DNA from: Lunularia cruciata
Taxonomy: Eukaryota; Streptophyta; Marchantiopsida; Lunulariales; Lunulariaceae
Direction of reading: 5' to 3'
Assembly (NCBI GenBank): GCA_948567375.1
Contig: OX419756.1
Coordinates: 40,340,552-40,404,551, forward strand
DNA length: 64,000 nucleotides
Position 1 is the first letter of the stretch. Every line of letters begins with the position of its first letter. The position numbers and the translations under genes are program-made. The notes under the pieces were generated by a model. That model was given only the letters and a program-made list of their open reading frames with translations, was not told where the DNA came from and ran no database searches. This document shows positions 21,691 through 32,541 of the stretch, piece by piece.

Positions 21691-24640
21691 CACAATTGCA
21701 TGCCCTACCATTTCTTTTGCCATAGATTTCTTGGTCATAAGCAATCTAGCACTCTTCTTCCAAGTTCATTTGCATGGCATGCATCTTCACTTACAACTTT
21801 TGCTTCACTTGGACACATATGAGTTATTTTTTCCTCTCTTGTCGATCTACCTTCCTTGTTAATTCTTCAATACAAAATTTAGCAAGCTCCTTGTAGTTTG
21901 CCATTGATGATCTCATTAGTAACTATTTTGATTTGTGCTTGCTCTAACTCCATATTCAACATGATGACTTCCTCATCTTGAGCACAAAATTATTTGTTAT
22001 GCTCAATTTTCTTTTTCTTGATTCAATGTTGAGGATTCACATCTACACTTTCACTCTCTTGAGGTCTCCATTGTACTTCTCACACTGAATTTGCTTTACC
22101 TTCCTCTACTTCTCCATTATTTGCTTGTTTTCACTACAAGTTTCTTCTTTGGCCTTCAATTGTTTCCAAATCTTCTTGAGCTCCTCACAAGCTCTTACCT
22201 TCTTTGCATTGACCAATTGAGAAACCCAATGAAGATGAGTAACAAACTTCATGTGAGTTGTGATCATCCTATCCAATTCTTGGTAGTGGGGATGTGCAAT
22301 CTTTAATTTTTGCAACACCAATCTTATTATGTGAATTATCTCACATGTGAGAGATGTCTTTGTTTGTGGCTGGGCTGGTTCACATGTGTCTCCTTCTTGT
22401 GATAAACTATCTTCCCTCTGAGGTACCATAAATTGTGCAACCAATTCTTCTTCTTGTGCTTCTTCATGGCTGGTGGTCACAATTTGGCCACTTGTATATC
22501 TCTTTCTCTTTCTTGAACATGCTTTGTGTAGACTCTTCTTCCTTAGCCTTCAACATTTTTGCTACTTTCTACTTCTCTTCATGTATTAGTGTCTTTCCAC
22601 CTCTCGGACTCCTTCATATGACCTTCAAAACTTTGGTCCTCACTTCCCTAGGTCTTATGTTTTTCTTTTATATCTCTTCTTTTGTCAGCTTGGACTTCTT
22701 TACTTACCTTTGTTAACAAAGGTCAAGCCTCATTGTTGTGCTCCCCTCATATGTGAGTTGGGATGGATACTTCTCCAACTTTTTATGTGAGAGTTGCCAC
22801 CTAGGGAGGATGATTCATTGTGGAGGCTTTGCATTGTTCATGAGGGCTCCCTTTCTCCTTCTCTAGTAAATGGTCTCTTGCTACTTCTTTGGCCAAGTCT
22901 TCTCTTGGTGGTGCTATTATGCACCATCTTGTTAGGCAACCATTGTGGCTTCTAATCCAAAGAGATCTCAATATAGGTGAAGGATTCCTCACTTGGCTCT
23001 CCTTGGTCACTTCCCAACTCCTTATTGCTTCACATGCTCTTCCTTCTTGCAACAATTTTGGTGTCTTTGCAACACTCTCTCCCTTATTTATGTTGTTGTG
23101 ATTCTTTTCCAACATGGCATCTTCTTTTATGATGATCATATCTTCTTCCATCAAGAAACCTTCTTTGTCATGTTATCTTCTTCTTGATCTCCCTCAAAGG
23201 AGTTGTGTATTGCTTGTGCTTTTTGTCTCTTCATTGCTTGCACCTTTGGTCATATTGCTTACTCCTTTGTTATTTGTAGGAACCATAAGGTGTTATAGAT
23301 TCCCTCCACACGTTTTTACATGTTCTTCCCTTCATGTACTTGTGGTAAACCATCCTATACTTCTCGTATTCTATGTTTGCTTCCAAGTGCATACAAAAAT
23401 ACTCCTTATGATAAAAATGTGAAGGGAACTTCTTCTTCTCTTCCTTTGTGAGTAGCTTCATATTAAGGTAGAAGTATATCAAAAAAGATGACATGATTAT
23501 GATGCCACCTTCCTTGTCATATCTTCATATATCACAAGCTTCTTGTGATGTATGAAGATATGTAAAAGTGATTAACTACTATGATGCTCACAAATAGAAC
23601 ATCTTGGCCCAATCAACAGGTCATCCTTTGTGAAGATAGTGGAAGAAAACCACATGACTTAGGTTGGCATATTTTGTTCATTTTGACTTGAATAGCTTCA
23701 TCATGACTTCAACAATGGCTCTCTTCTTGAGATCGTTATACTCTAGTTTACCATTGTTTGACTTCTTGTTGGAAAACAATGCCTCAATGTCATTATGAAG
23801 CTTTCCTTTAGCATGAGTCCATGGGATGTCTATGGTCATTGCATCAAGAGGAGGTTCAACCACATTTTTGATCACCTTCTTCCAATATGCCTTGGTCCAA
23901 GAAAAGACATTACCTCTTAACATTTCTAAGCTTGGGTCCCTATTGTCCCAAATTTCTAACATCATGTCTAGATCACTCAATCCCTAAATCTATAACAAGA
24001 ATTCTAGTCTTCATGCATGATATACTTATCCATGTAATGTAGCACCCACTCACTCACTCTAGGTGATTTCAAAGTCACCTCTGGTGGTGCTCTACATCTC
24101 TTTGTCTAAAGCACCATTGTGCTTGTTTATAATCATTGTTTGATAATTATGTGCTACCTTGAACACCTACTCACACGATCTCTCAAATTCTCTAATCTCA
24201 ACTCTCAATGTTTGTTGATAAAATTGCCTAAGACTCCGTAGCTGATATCAGAAATGTGAAGTGTAAAATAAGTCATTGCAAAAGCCAAGATTATGAATTT
24301 ATTGTTCATGTGCAACCATTTTGGAATTAAGCACATAATTTTTTAATGGAGCATTGCTATTTGTGCATATAAGCATCTTGGCATATGAAAAGTGGTCATC
24401 AATTTCTATTTTTTGTCTAGATGATAGTGCATTCAAGCCATTTCAAGTCTCCAATATTGATTACTATTTGGCCAATGATATCTCTCAGCAATATTGTTGA
24501 ATAAGGTATTGTTTATTCACAAACCTCATCCTTGGCATCATTAGTGCCAAACCCTCACAATCATGAAATTATTATTATTAGAATCACAAATGTCATGATC
24601 ACAAGGATGATAAAATGGTCAAAATCATGACTCTAGAGGT
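21690..24640 (-). repeat. R1 copy 1: unidentified protein-coding repeat
   Basis: On the minus strand a broken coding region runs from about 23,980 down. A 100-codon block (23,980-23,678) holds LEIWDNRDPSLE, NVFSWTKAYWKKVI, MTIDIPW and KLHNDIEALF. Next comes a 74-codon block (23,494-23,270) with YLNMKLLTKEE and FPSHFYHKEYFCMH, then Glu/Lys-rich blocks at 23,154-22,801 and 22,480-22,106, and a coiled-coil-like tail with ELAKFCIEELTRKVDRQ near 21,860. The same blocks occur in the same order on the plus strand at 49.9-51.9 kb. No RT, integrase, transposase or zinc-knuckle motif is visible. It may be a gag-like or non-autonomous element; I do not recognise the protein. Confidence 0.62.
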
Positions 24641-24930
24641 CACGATCACAAGGATGTACTACTTATTATTATCCTAGAAGGAAATCACGCAAGAGATAAG
24701 ATGACAACATAGGAAAATGTTTGAGCTTGGCTACAACCAAGCATCACAAGAGAGAAGATTCTTATTTTTGTGATTATGACCTCTAGGGTGTACTACTTTT
24801 ACTAATTTACAAAAAAGAAACAAAAAACAAGAAGAATGGACTAATTGTGCAAAGGTGTGCTTCCACAAAGGGTTGACAACAAAAAATCAAAGCAACAATA
24901 GAGAAAGGCAAGGCAAAGCAACACATCCAA
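24640..24930. repeat. Palindrome-rich DNA next to R1 copy 1
   Basis: Short inverted and direct copies of 'gaggtcacgatcacaag' and 'tgtactactt' occur here. A stretch at about 24,643-24,730 ('ctacttattattatcctagaagg') matches 49,229-49,280 in the same plus orientation, although the R1 coding parts next to the two stretches point in opposite directions. Confidence 0.4.
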
Positions 24931-24934
24931 GTGA

Positions 24935-25120
24935 TCCACTAGTTAGAACATGCATACTAGCCTATAACTCATCCATTTCTCATTTGTGACTAGATTTGTA
25001 ATCATAGGAAGTATGTAGATGTGCTTGGAGTATCTTCTAATATTCCTTATGTTTTGTAGGTTGATGAAATTGGTTTTCATCAATTTCTGATCATTTTCAA
25101 CATGTTATGAGCACATGCTT
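24935..25120 (+). repeat. Copia LTR fragment and worn primer site
   Basis: About 130 bp here match 32,074-32,204 in the same orientation (shared 'agttagaac-tgca', 'actagatttgtaat', 'aggaagt', 'tatctt'). About 35 bp on, 'tgttatgagcac' near 25,104 resembles a mutated TGGTATCAGAGC primer site, and copia gag sequence follows from about 25,330. I infer the 3' part of a 5' LTR. Confidence 0.42.
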
Positions 25121-25329
25121 CCTAATACAACAAGAGTAATAAAAGATTACACTTAGTGTGAGATTTTAGATAGATTGAGAAAAGAAAAGATCTTTTAGAT
25201 CCAAGAGTAGATTGGGACATAATGGGAATAAAGAGCAATAGATATAGCACACAAAGAGCAATGATAGAGAGATAGTAAAATTTGGTCACTTGGAAATTCA
25301 AGATGATTATCATCTTCAAGTCAAAGAGA

Positions 25330-25990
25330 CTTTAGGGGTCATAATTAGACAAAGACTATAGAACAAGTCATAGCAGATAGAGAAGAGATAGGTTGGCAAA
25401 GCAAGAATGATGGTAGAGAACTGTACATTTACGTAGCCATCAAAAAGAAGTTTTTACAGAGATTGATCAATTGCAAAACCATAAACCAGATGTGGAGTAG
25501 ACTGATTATATTGCATGAGTAATTTATTTAGAGAACACATATATTCCACAACAAAAGATGCCTTTAGTTACAAATGAAACTAGGAGAAGAGATGGCAAGT
25601 TTTATAAGCTATATAGAAATTCTTTCTAGTTAAGTAAGTAACCTTAGTATAAGAATAAATCATTCTTAACTTATCACCAAAATTATTTGTAGTTTGCCAT
25701 AAACATATTGCATAAAATAAAAGCATAGGATAATATACTTGAGTAACAACAAACAATTGAGAGACTTACTACAAGACTATTTAAGGAAGAAACCTTGAAC
25801 CTTGAGAAGACAAAGAAGAGAGCTCATGGGAAAAAGCCTTTCTAGCTACAAATAAAAGAAGCAATAGAGGGACCTAAAATGGTTGGACTAAAAAGAAGAC
25901 CAATGTTTCTCAACTAAAGAAGAGAATGAGTTGTAAAAAGTATGGACAGAAGGGGCATTGGGTAAGAGGATACAAAGTAAGCAAAATCTC
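25330..25990 (+). pseudogene. Ty1/copia gag remnant
   Basis: It reads VAIKKKFLQRLINCKTINQM then SRLIILHE, the pattern of copia gag (UBN2 type), followed by a basic region and a zinc knuckle CKKYGQKGHWVRGY near 25,931-25,972. In that knuckle the second and last cysteines have both become Tyr. Many stops interrupt it. Confidence 0.75.
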
Positions 25991-26039
25991 CCAAAAAGAA
26001 AGCACCATAATGTAGCTAATCCTTGAAGTCAAGTGAATA

Positions 26040-26450
26040 GTCTAACAAGATATAGTATTGCATTTGATGCTAGTTATAGCATCACCACAAGTTTAGGTGT
26101 TGATGGAGGAGCTTTAGAACATATGATAAACATACAAGTGTGGTTCCAAGATTTCAAGAAGATTGAAGAAAGGACCTGACCAATATATGCAGAAGATTGT
26201 AAGGTTTGGATTATTGAAGTGGGAGATATTCTGATTTCTTGTGGTACAAGTAGACAAGAAAGAGTCATCCAAGGAGTTCTCTATATTTTAGAGTTGAAGC
26301 ATTACCTATTCAACATTGGTCAAGCAATGGAAAAAGGCATCCAAACCACCTACACCAAAGAAGGTTGCTATATAGAGAAAGAGGTAGTAGAGGTACAGGT
26401 TTACATGATTCAAAGCTCTACAAACTTTAGATCAAAGTTACCAAGATAGT
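26040..26450 (+). pseudogene. Ty1/copia protease remnant
   Basis: The broken frame reads AFDAS, EHMINIQVWFQDF, then GDILISCGTSRQERVIQGVL, ILELKHYLFNIGQAMEKGIQ and TTYTKEGCYIE. This is the copia protease and its following region, with the normal D-S-G-A-S motif degraded. The 76-codon frame at 26,219-26,449 is its longest open piece. Confidence 0.78.
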
Positions 26451-26659
26451 TAACATTTCTCAAACTAAATCTATCATTGCAAATGATGGGAAGAGTGAGA
26501 AGCTAGAAAAGAAGAAAGAGTATCAAAAGTGAGTTATTGCACTTTGGTTTGAGATGACTAGGTCATCTCAAAATTTCCTACATGAGGAAGATGGGGAGAG
26601 AAAAACTAGTAGAGGGACTCAATTTGAAAATAAAAGGAGCTTGATAGTAGAAAGTCTTT

Positions 26660-27300
26660 CTATTGTGATAGATGTGCTCTAGGAAAGCATTGTAAACTAC
26701 CTTTTGCAAACCCAAGAAGAGTAGAGGCAAATTCAAAGTTGGAGAGTTCTTTCATACTAATGTTTGTGGTACTGCAAGTGGGAGCTCAATAAGAAGATCA
26801 AGATATTATCTCCATTTCAAAATGATATTAATGATTTTAGATTTTTATTTTTCTTGAAAGAGAAGTCAAAAACTCTCTTGCTTCAAACAACTCAATGCAC
26901 ACATATAAACTCAACGTGTAGTGAAGATCAAGAAACTACATTCATAACAAGGAGGTAAATAGTTTGGTATAGAGTGTTGGATTAGTTCATGAACTTACAA
27001 CACCTTACACTATATAGCAAGATAGTACTTGAGGGAGAGATCATAGAATAGTGTTTGAAGTAGCAAGAAGTATGTTGCTCTCTCACAAGCTACCTAGAAA
27101 GTTGTAGTTAGAAGCAATGGGAGTTGCTAAATATATCTTGAATAGAGTTTCATCAAAACTCCTTATGAGCTTTGGCATGGAAAAAAATCAATAGTTAGTC
27201 ATTGAGAACTTTTGGTTGCTGAATTTTTGTGCACACATCAAAGGGTCTAAGAAAGAATTTTGATCCAAAGAATTAGGACGTGTCTTTTTACAACATTTTC
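26660..27300 (+). pseudogene. Ty1/copia integrase remnant
   Basis: A pre-integrase zinc region reads CDRCALGKHCKLPFANPRR near 26,664. Integrase landmarks follow: VHELTTPYTI then a stop where QQNG is expected, and AMGVAKYILNRVSSK then YELWHG-like words near 27,115-27,190. Nothing of the RT follows, so the 3' half of the element is lost. Confidence 0.75.
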
Positions 27301-27490
27301 AAAATTAAAGCTAGTTTTTTAAGATGCTAGAGTGATAGTTTTGGTGGTCACCGTGTTAAAAGTAGTTCTCAAGGACTACCTAGCGGTGGTTAGATATGGT
27401 ATTTGGTCAAGTTATTGCGCTATTGAGCTACCATTTGCACCATTAGGGTTGGATTCCTAATCATTCTAGAGTGGTATATCTCAATTGCAG

Positions 27491-28087
27491 CTATAATCTT
27501 CTGAGGACAAAACAACCCCAAGAGAAACACAAGAGACACATAAGATTTCATTCCTCAATACTCTGATGCCTCAAAGGAGCATCTTGTCTTTATTATATAT
27601 CAAAAAGGATCTACTCAAAGGAAGCTACACCCTTAGATTAAATACATGGATTGGTGACATGTCACAAGTTATAAACTTAAATTAGCTACATAGATTGGTG
27701 ACATATTGATCCTTGTCATATTTGGTTGGTTAAACTTGTTTGACCAAAGAGAATCTTTGAGGAATCTTCCTATAGGAAACTCAAAACAACATGGGTGAGG
27801 TATCATTGGAAAGATCTTGACAAGAAAAACAAGGCTAGAGGAGAAACCAATGCCCTTGGTCTTGGAGGAGGAAGAAAATTTTATTTTTGAGGCCTAATTT
27901 TTTTGTTTAGGCCTCTAAAATTGGCTTTAATGTTTTCAAGGTGTTTTCAATCTTTGCACTATTATTGAAAGTACTCTTTTGGTGACACCTCCAGCTAGTC
28001 TATTTAGACTATTATGTATAACATTCTTAAATATATAACCAAGCCAATTTCTACCTCTAGATAATTTTTCTAGCTAATGGTATTACA
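27491..28087 (-). repeat. C1 LTR, minus strand
   Basis: On the minus strand it begins TGTAATACCATTAGC at 28,087 and ends in a worn form of CCTCAGAATATTACA near 27,491. It shares the GGTGACATGTC repeat, the 'gaggcctaa...taggcctc' block and the 'ggtgacacct' block with other C1 LTRs. About 597 bp. A purine tract and the chromodomain-side internal region follow at 28,088, so this is the 3' LTR of a truncated copy. 27,301-27,490 is unassigned flank. Confidence 0.82.
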
Positions 28088-29545
28088 ATCCTCCTCCTAT
28101 TTATGATGCAATGTCTTTGTTGCAAATCTATTGCTCAAAAGATTGCACTAACACCGGTGCATTGGCCAAGTTAGTTATATGCTCCCATGTTGCCTTATAC
28201 AATGGGTACCCTTTCCAATGTGCAAGATATTCCACACATGGATGGTGTGTATTGTGAGTCGGTCTATCTCTCACTCAAGATGAACCTCTGATGGCTATTA
28301 TGGTAGCGCACCATGGACTAAGAAGGCAAAGAACCCCAACTCCATCATACTCCTCCAAGGCTAACACTCCAAGACTCAAGACATTGCTCACTAGAGAACT
28401 CAATGAGAGAGAGATAGTTGCAAATGAAAGGGTGATGAGTACCTCCTCATCCCTATTTTATATACTTGTGAAATAGTTATGTACCAAAGTTAGTAATTAT
28501 TGGAGTAACTCAAGTTACTAGACTAAAAGTCAAATAAAGTAAAAAAGCTAAAAGAATATCCATACTCATCGGAATGTTCTCCTAAGCATGTGGTCTTATC
28601 TTGACCCAACCACTAAGTTAAGGATTCCTTCACATGGGCTATCCTTGGACTATAGAAGAATCCAAAACAAAAAGGCTTGTAGGCCCAAGAGTTCTCAACT
28701 CTTTCCTCAAAGCCAAACGCCTAGGAATAATACAAAGTAAACACACTAGAATCCAAAATAGTGGTGCTCATTTTTTTCCATTTCTTATAAATTAAGGTCC
28801 CTTCTATATTAGCTATGACTAACTTTAGCTAATCATAACTAATGCAGAACCATCATTTATCTCTATATAAAAAATATCTCTAAAGTACTTATAATACCAA
28901 ACTAAAGAGCACATACATGCACAAATGGGTGTTACAATACTGCGGATGCATTTTTGGAGAATATATTTGACTTTTTATTCCTTTATGCCATCAATGAGTG
29001 TTAGTGAAGGTCAAGCTTCTTATGTGGAAGGAAAGTGGGGTGGTCGAGGTGCATATCTGCATAGCAAGGAAACACTTTGCATTGGATAGATCTTCATGTG
29101 AGGCAGTATAGATGATAGGCCATTGTGCCAATTTGACTGATGATGGGAAAAAAACCAATAAAATGATGTCTAAGCTTAAGCACAAGGGCCAACTAACTTA
29201 AGGTTGGTTGTGGAAAACCACACTTGATCTTGATGTTGAACTCCATGTGCTTGTAATGTGCATTTGAATATTATTTCTATCTATATTGCATTATCTACAA
29301 CATGTTCTTGGCATTCTCCATACCTTGTTGGATTCTAGAAACAAAAGTGTTGACAACATCAACTTTTATAGCCATTGGGCTGATCTTTACAAAGCTCAAA
29401 GGTGTAAAAAGGTGTTCTCTATACATGAGGAAGAATGGTGTGACTTGTGTAGATGCATTAACTGAATTGTTGTATGCAAATTCCATCAATGGAAATAATA
29501 TGTCCCATATTTCTTACTCCTCTAAGGTGAAACCTCAAAGAAACA
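28088..29545 (-). pseudogene. C1 integrase-chromodomain remnant split by an insertion
   Basis: Minus-strand words in order from high to low coordinates are: EFAYNNSVNASTQ, PFFLMYREHLFTPLS and VDVVNTFVSRIQQGMENAK (29,489-29,295), the GPHKL/GPF region (29,230-29,030), then the chromodomain. The chromodomain is cut at about 28,936-28,253 by foreign DNA. Its remainder (28,252-28,088) encodes the WEH...NLANAPVLVQSFEQQ-like tail. The upstream part of the element is replaced by a copia fragment at about 29,550. Confidence 0.8.
28253..28936. mobile_element. 0.7-kb insertion inside C1 chromodomain (solo-LTR-like)
   Basis: Compared with the intact chromodomain at 3,090-3,130, the homology stops at 28,252 and resumes at about 28,937. 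The inserted piece starts TGTGAGTC and ends TGTTACA, TG...CA ends suggestive of an LTR. It has no coding motif except an open 61-codon frame at 28,291-28,476. I could not find clean target duplications, so the LTR reading is tentative. Confidence 0.55.
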
Positions 29546-29589
29546 TTTGTCAAAATGTCACAATACATGTTGTTTTGGCAAAATACTAT

Positions 29590-30470
29590 GTTGAAGGTTG
29601 AAGATATCCAAAAGATTTATAGGACATATTATTCCATTTGGAAATTATGCATAAGCTTATTTCTTCAAGCTATAGGTCTCATAGGAATAATCGATGGTAC
29701 TATTCCACTCAACTTTGTTGCTCATGCGTATGCTGATCAAATAGCTGCTATAGTTCTCATTTTGCCATTAATAGGCTCTTGTAGCATTGCTGATTGGAAT
29801 ACAACTAACACTTTTGCATTACCCTTTATTATGAGTCTACTTGATGATAGTCAGTTTCACTTGTGAATTCTTCCCATTGGCTTTTGAAGCTTGAACTATT
29901 TTTGAGCAATTATATGAAGCTCAAGATGTTGTCACGAGAATGTATTTGCAAGATGAACTTCAGATGCTGAAAATAAAGGAAGGTGATAGTGTTACTAAAC
30001 ACGTTCATTGGGTTAGGACTTTAGTGGATCAACTATCTTTGATGGGGGTCCAAAATTTTGACAAAGATCAAATGCTTGCTATGACGTGCAACATGCCAAA
30101 TAGTTCCCGAAATCTACTTACTTCATTGCAAGGTCAACAAAATCTTACCTTGTAGAAGCTAATAACATATCTCCTTCACAAAGAAAAGATGTTAAATACT
30201 CATATGTTTGAGCGCACAACTACATTGTATACTTCTAAGGGAAATTTCCCTTCAAGAAACAAGTCTAATGCAAGGAACTGCAAGAATTGGAATTTCTATA
30301 AAAGAAAAAAATGGATCTTTTAGCGCTTCACCTAGATCTGGTTTCCAAGCAGATTATTCATTGAGACCTTTTGAAGCTAATTACAGAAATCCCAACAAGA
30401 AGATGAAGTGTTTTTATTGCCATCTTACTAGACATCACTTCAAGGATTGTAGAAAATAAATTGTTGATGA
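29590..30470 (+). pseudogene. Second Ty1/copia gag remnant with intact zinc knuckle
   Basis: The broken frame reads GIIDGTIPLNFVAHA, WNTTNTFALPFIMSLL, LQDELQMLKIKEGDSVTKHV and VRTLVDQLSLMG (29,640-30,060), a typical copia gag (DUF4219/UBN2 region). A basic stretch and a perfect CCHC knuckle, CFYCHLTRHHFKDC, follow at about 30,412-30,453. It is clearly less worn than the copia at 25-27 kb. Confidence 0.85.
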
Positions 30471-30559
30471 ATTTGGAGCAACTTCACAAAAATCAAAAGC
30501 TCAAGCATACTCTGCAGTTTACCTATATACTATACTTGCTTATAGTATTGTATCTTGTT

Positions 30560-31110
30560 CAAGCCAAGATAATTCTTGGTATTTTGATTCAAGAGCCATT
30601 TACAACATGGCTCACTCCAAAATAGCTTTATTGCTTATGAACCTTAGACCATGCCCAATAAAGTTTATCTTGGTGATAACTCCACCCAAGATATCATTGG
30701 TTTGGGTCAAGTAATTATTTGCCTTTCCCAAGGTGATTCTAAAATTTTGAAGAATGTTTTACACATCCCAAGCTTAAGGAGATATCTTTTCTCCGTCAAG
30801 CAACTGGACCTTACAGGAAAATATGTGTTAATGAGTGAACAAAAATACTTTTTGCATGATACACAAGGAAATTTAATTGCAAATTGTCTCTTGACAACAT
30901 ATTTATATAAACTTGGAGTTATAGTTTTTCCCCCTTGAATCAGCACTTGTTCTACTATCCATAATTTTCTTGATTTATGGCTTAGTTGATTGGGTCATAC
31001 TAGCATTGATTGAATCCATCAGCCAGTTTTTGAAAGCTTTGATTGCAGAGGTTTTTAATTTCAAAATCAAATACAAGCACTCTCATTGTACTGCTTGTTT
31101 ATATGGCGAG
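30560..31110 (+). pseudogene. Copia protease and pre-integrase remnant
   Basis: It reads WYFDSRAIYNMAHS where W-x-DSGA-x-H is expected, then KVYLGDNSTQDIIGLGQV and ILKNVLHIPSLRRYLFSVKQ. This order (protease then N-terminal zinc region) is copia-specific. The active-site Gly has become Arg (DSRA). Confidence 0.8.
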
Positions 31111-31129
31111 CAAGCCCTATGACCATTTC

Positions 31130-32075
31130 TACCAAAACTGCCACTCAAGCCAAGGAATCTAGTCTTGTTCATTCAGATATATGTGGTCCTATATCTCCTC
31201 CTACACATTTTGGTTACAGATAATTTATTTTATTTTTTGTATGATTTATCTTGATTTTTTTCTGTAAAATATGCAGAACAAATCAGATGCATTCCTATTT
31301 TACAAAATATTCTATTAGTGTTGAAACACATCATTTTCCCACAAAGATAAAAGTGTTAAGATATGACAATGTTTGGAGAATACAAGAGTGATGCCTTTAA
31401 AGACTATTGTTCCCCCACAGGAATAAAGTGGCAACTTTTTATACCTTACACTCCTTGGCAAAATGGAGTGTCAAAATGCAAGAATTGCACACTCATCAAT
31501 GTAGTTCTCTACATGCTCTGTGAGTCAAACTTACCAAAGACTTATTTACCAAAGACTAATTGGGGAGAAATGGTTATTACAGCAAATTATGTACAAAACC
31601 ACTACCCAAGCAACGCTTTATCTCCCAAAAATATCCCCTATACAGTTTGGATATAAGCCCTCTTTAAAACACTTGCAAGTGTTTGGAAGTCTTGATTTTG
31701 CTTTTGTTGATGATCACTTGTACTCTAACTCAATTTTTGTAAAACAACATGTGTTTTTCTTGAAAATAGTGAAGAAAGTAAAGAGTATCAATTGGAACCA
31801 AAAAGTGATAATAAGACAATGATTTCACAAGGTGCTCTGATTCTTGAGGACCAAATTGGGAAAGATAATTTACTATCAGCTACTAATTCCTATGAAGATG
31901 AAGATCTCACTAGTGCTTGCCCAACTGCACTCTCCTATTTCTCCGTCCTCTCCTACAACAGGTTGAACTCCAATTTATTATCAAACACTACCAAGATCCC
32001 ATCTGTTGATTTTTCTAAACATTTCTCTCTAACTTATAATTCTCACAGTTTTCTTTCCTTTACCATGCTCTATTA
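31130..32075 (+). pseudogene. Copia integrase remnant
   Basis: The first block is SSLVHSDICGPISPPTHFGY. Next come a frame-broken middle, GEYKSDAFKDYC, GIKWQLFIPYTPWQNGVSK (QQNG degraded to WQNG), TANYVQNHYPSNALSPKNIP, PSLKHLQVFGS and the post-integrase ILEDQIGKDNLLSATNSYED. It ends with a stop near 32,073 and no RT or RNase H follows, so the element is truncated at its 3' half. Confidence 0.85.
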
Positions 32076-32204
32076 GTTAGAACTTGCACTTTAGCCAATA
32101 GGTAATTCATTCTTCATTTCATGTAACTAGATTTGTAATAAGAGGAAGTCTACATAAATACTTTGAATATCTTTTAGATCTTTTATCTTGTGTTTTATAA
32201 TTGA
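32074..32204 (+). repeat. Copia LTR-like fragment, pair of 24,939-25,066
   Basis: This stretch shares about 130 bp with the fragment ahead of the first copia gag. Here it directly abuts the integrase remnant. It is probably a 3' LTR piece left after deletion of the RT region. Confidence 0.4.
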
Positions 32205-32541
32205 TGTGCAGATGTGCATCAGTTTCATACAGCACCTATGGCATGAACCCGATACCAAGATGGTCTTCTATCAACAATTTTTAAATCATATGTTGGTGTA
32301 TTGCGAGCAAGATTACCTCTTGGCTAGGATCTATACTTCACCTAGACATGTTATTGCTCAGTATAGAACTAGCTCTCATAGACTAGAAGTAAAACAAGGA
32401 CGTTGGCAACAGATAGAGCACTCCATGCGGCTTTGCGTATTGTGTAATATTAACAAAGTCGAGGATGAGCACCAACAAATCTTTGTTAGATATCAGATTA
32501 GTACAAGTAATTCTCAACTCTCTTACAGATTGAAGCTTTAG
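32188..32541 (+). pseudogene. Reverse-transcriptase C-terminal (zinc-binding) relic
   Basis: The 117-codon frame reads PDTKMVFYQQFLN, CEQDYLLARIY, RHVIAQYRTSSHRLEVKQGRW and MRLCVLCNINKVEDEHQQIF. The pattern 'R-T-S-SHRLE...GRW...R-LC-x2-C...VEDE-H' is known from C-terminal regions of non-LTR (LINE-type) reverse transcriptases. The frame is open but only the tail of the protein is present, and the expected C-P-x-Y after it is replaced. Its family membership is moderately sure; its function is lost. Confidence 0.6.

Noticed and set aside
22435-23422. Several plus-strand frames (70-102 codons) rich in Leu, Ser and Phe
   Set aside because: They lie opposite the R1 coding blocks on the minus strand, and their hydrophobic composition is what the antisense of Glu/Lys-rich sequence gives.
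29295-29601. Plus-strand 99-codon frame opposite the integrase remnant
   Set aside because: It is antisense of the recognisable C1 integrase on the minus strand.
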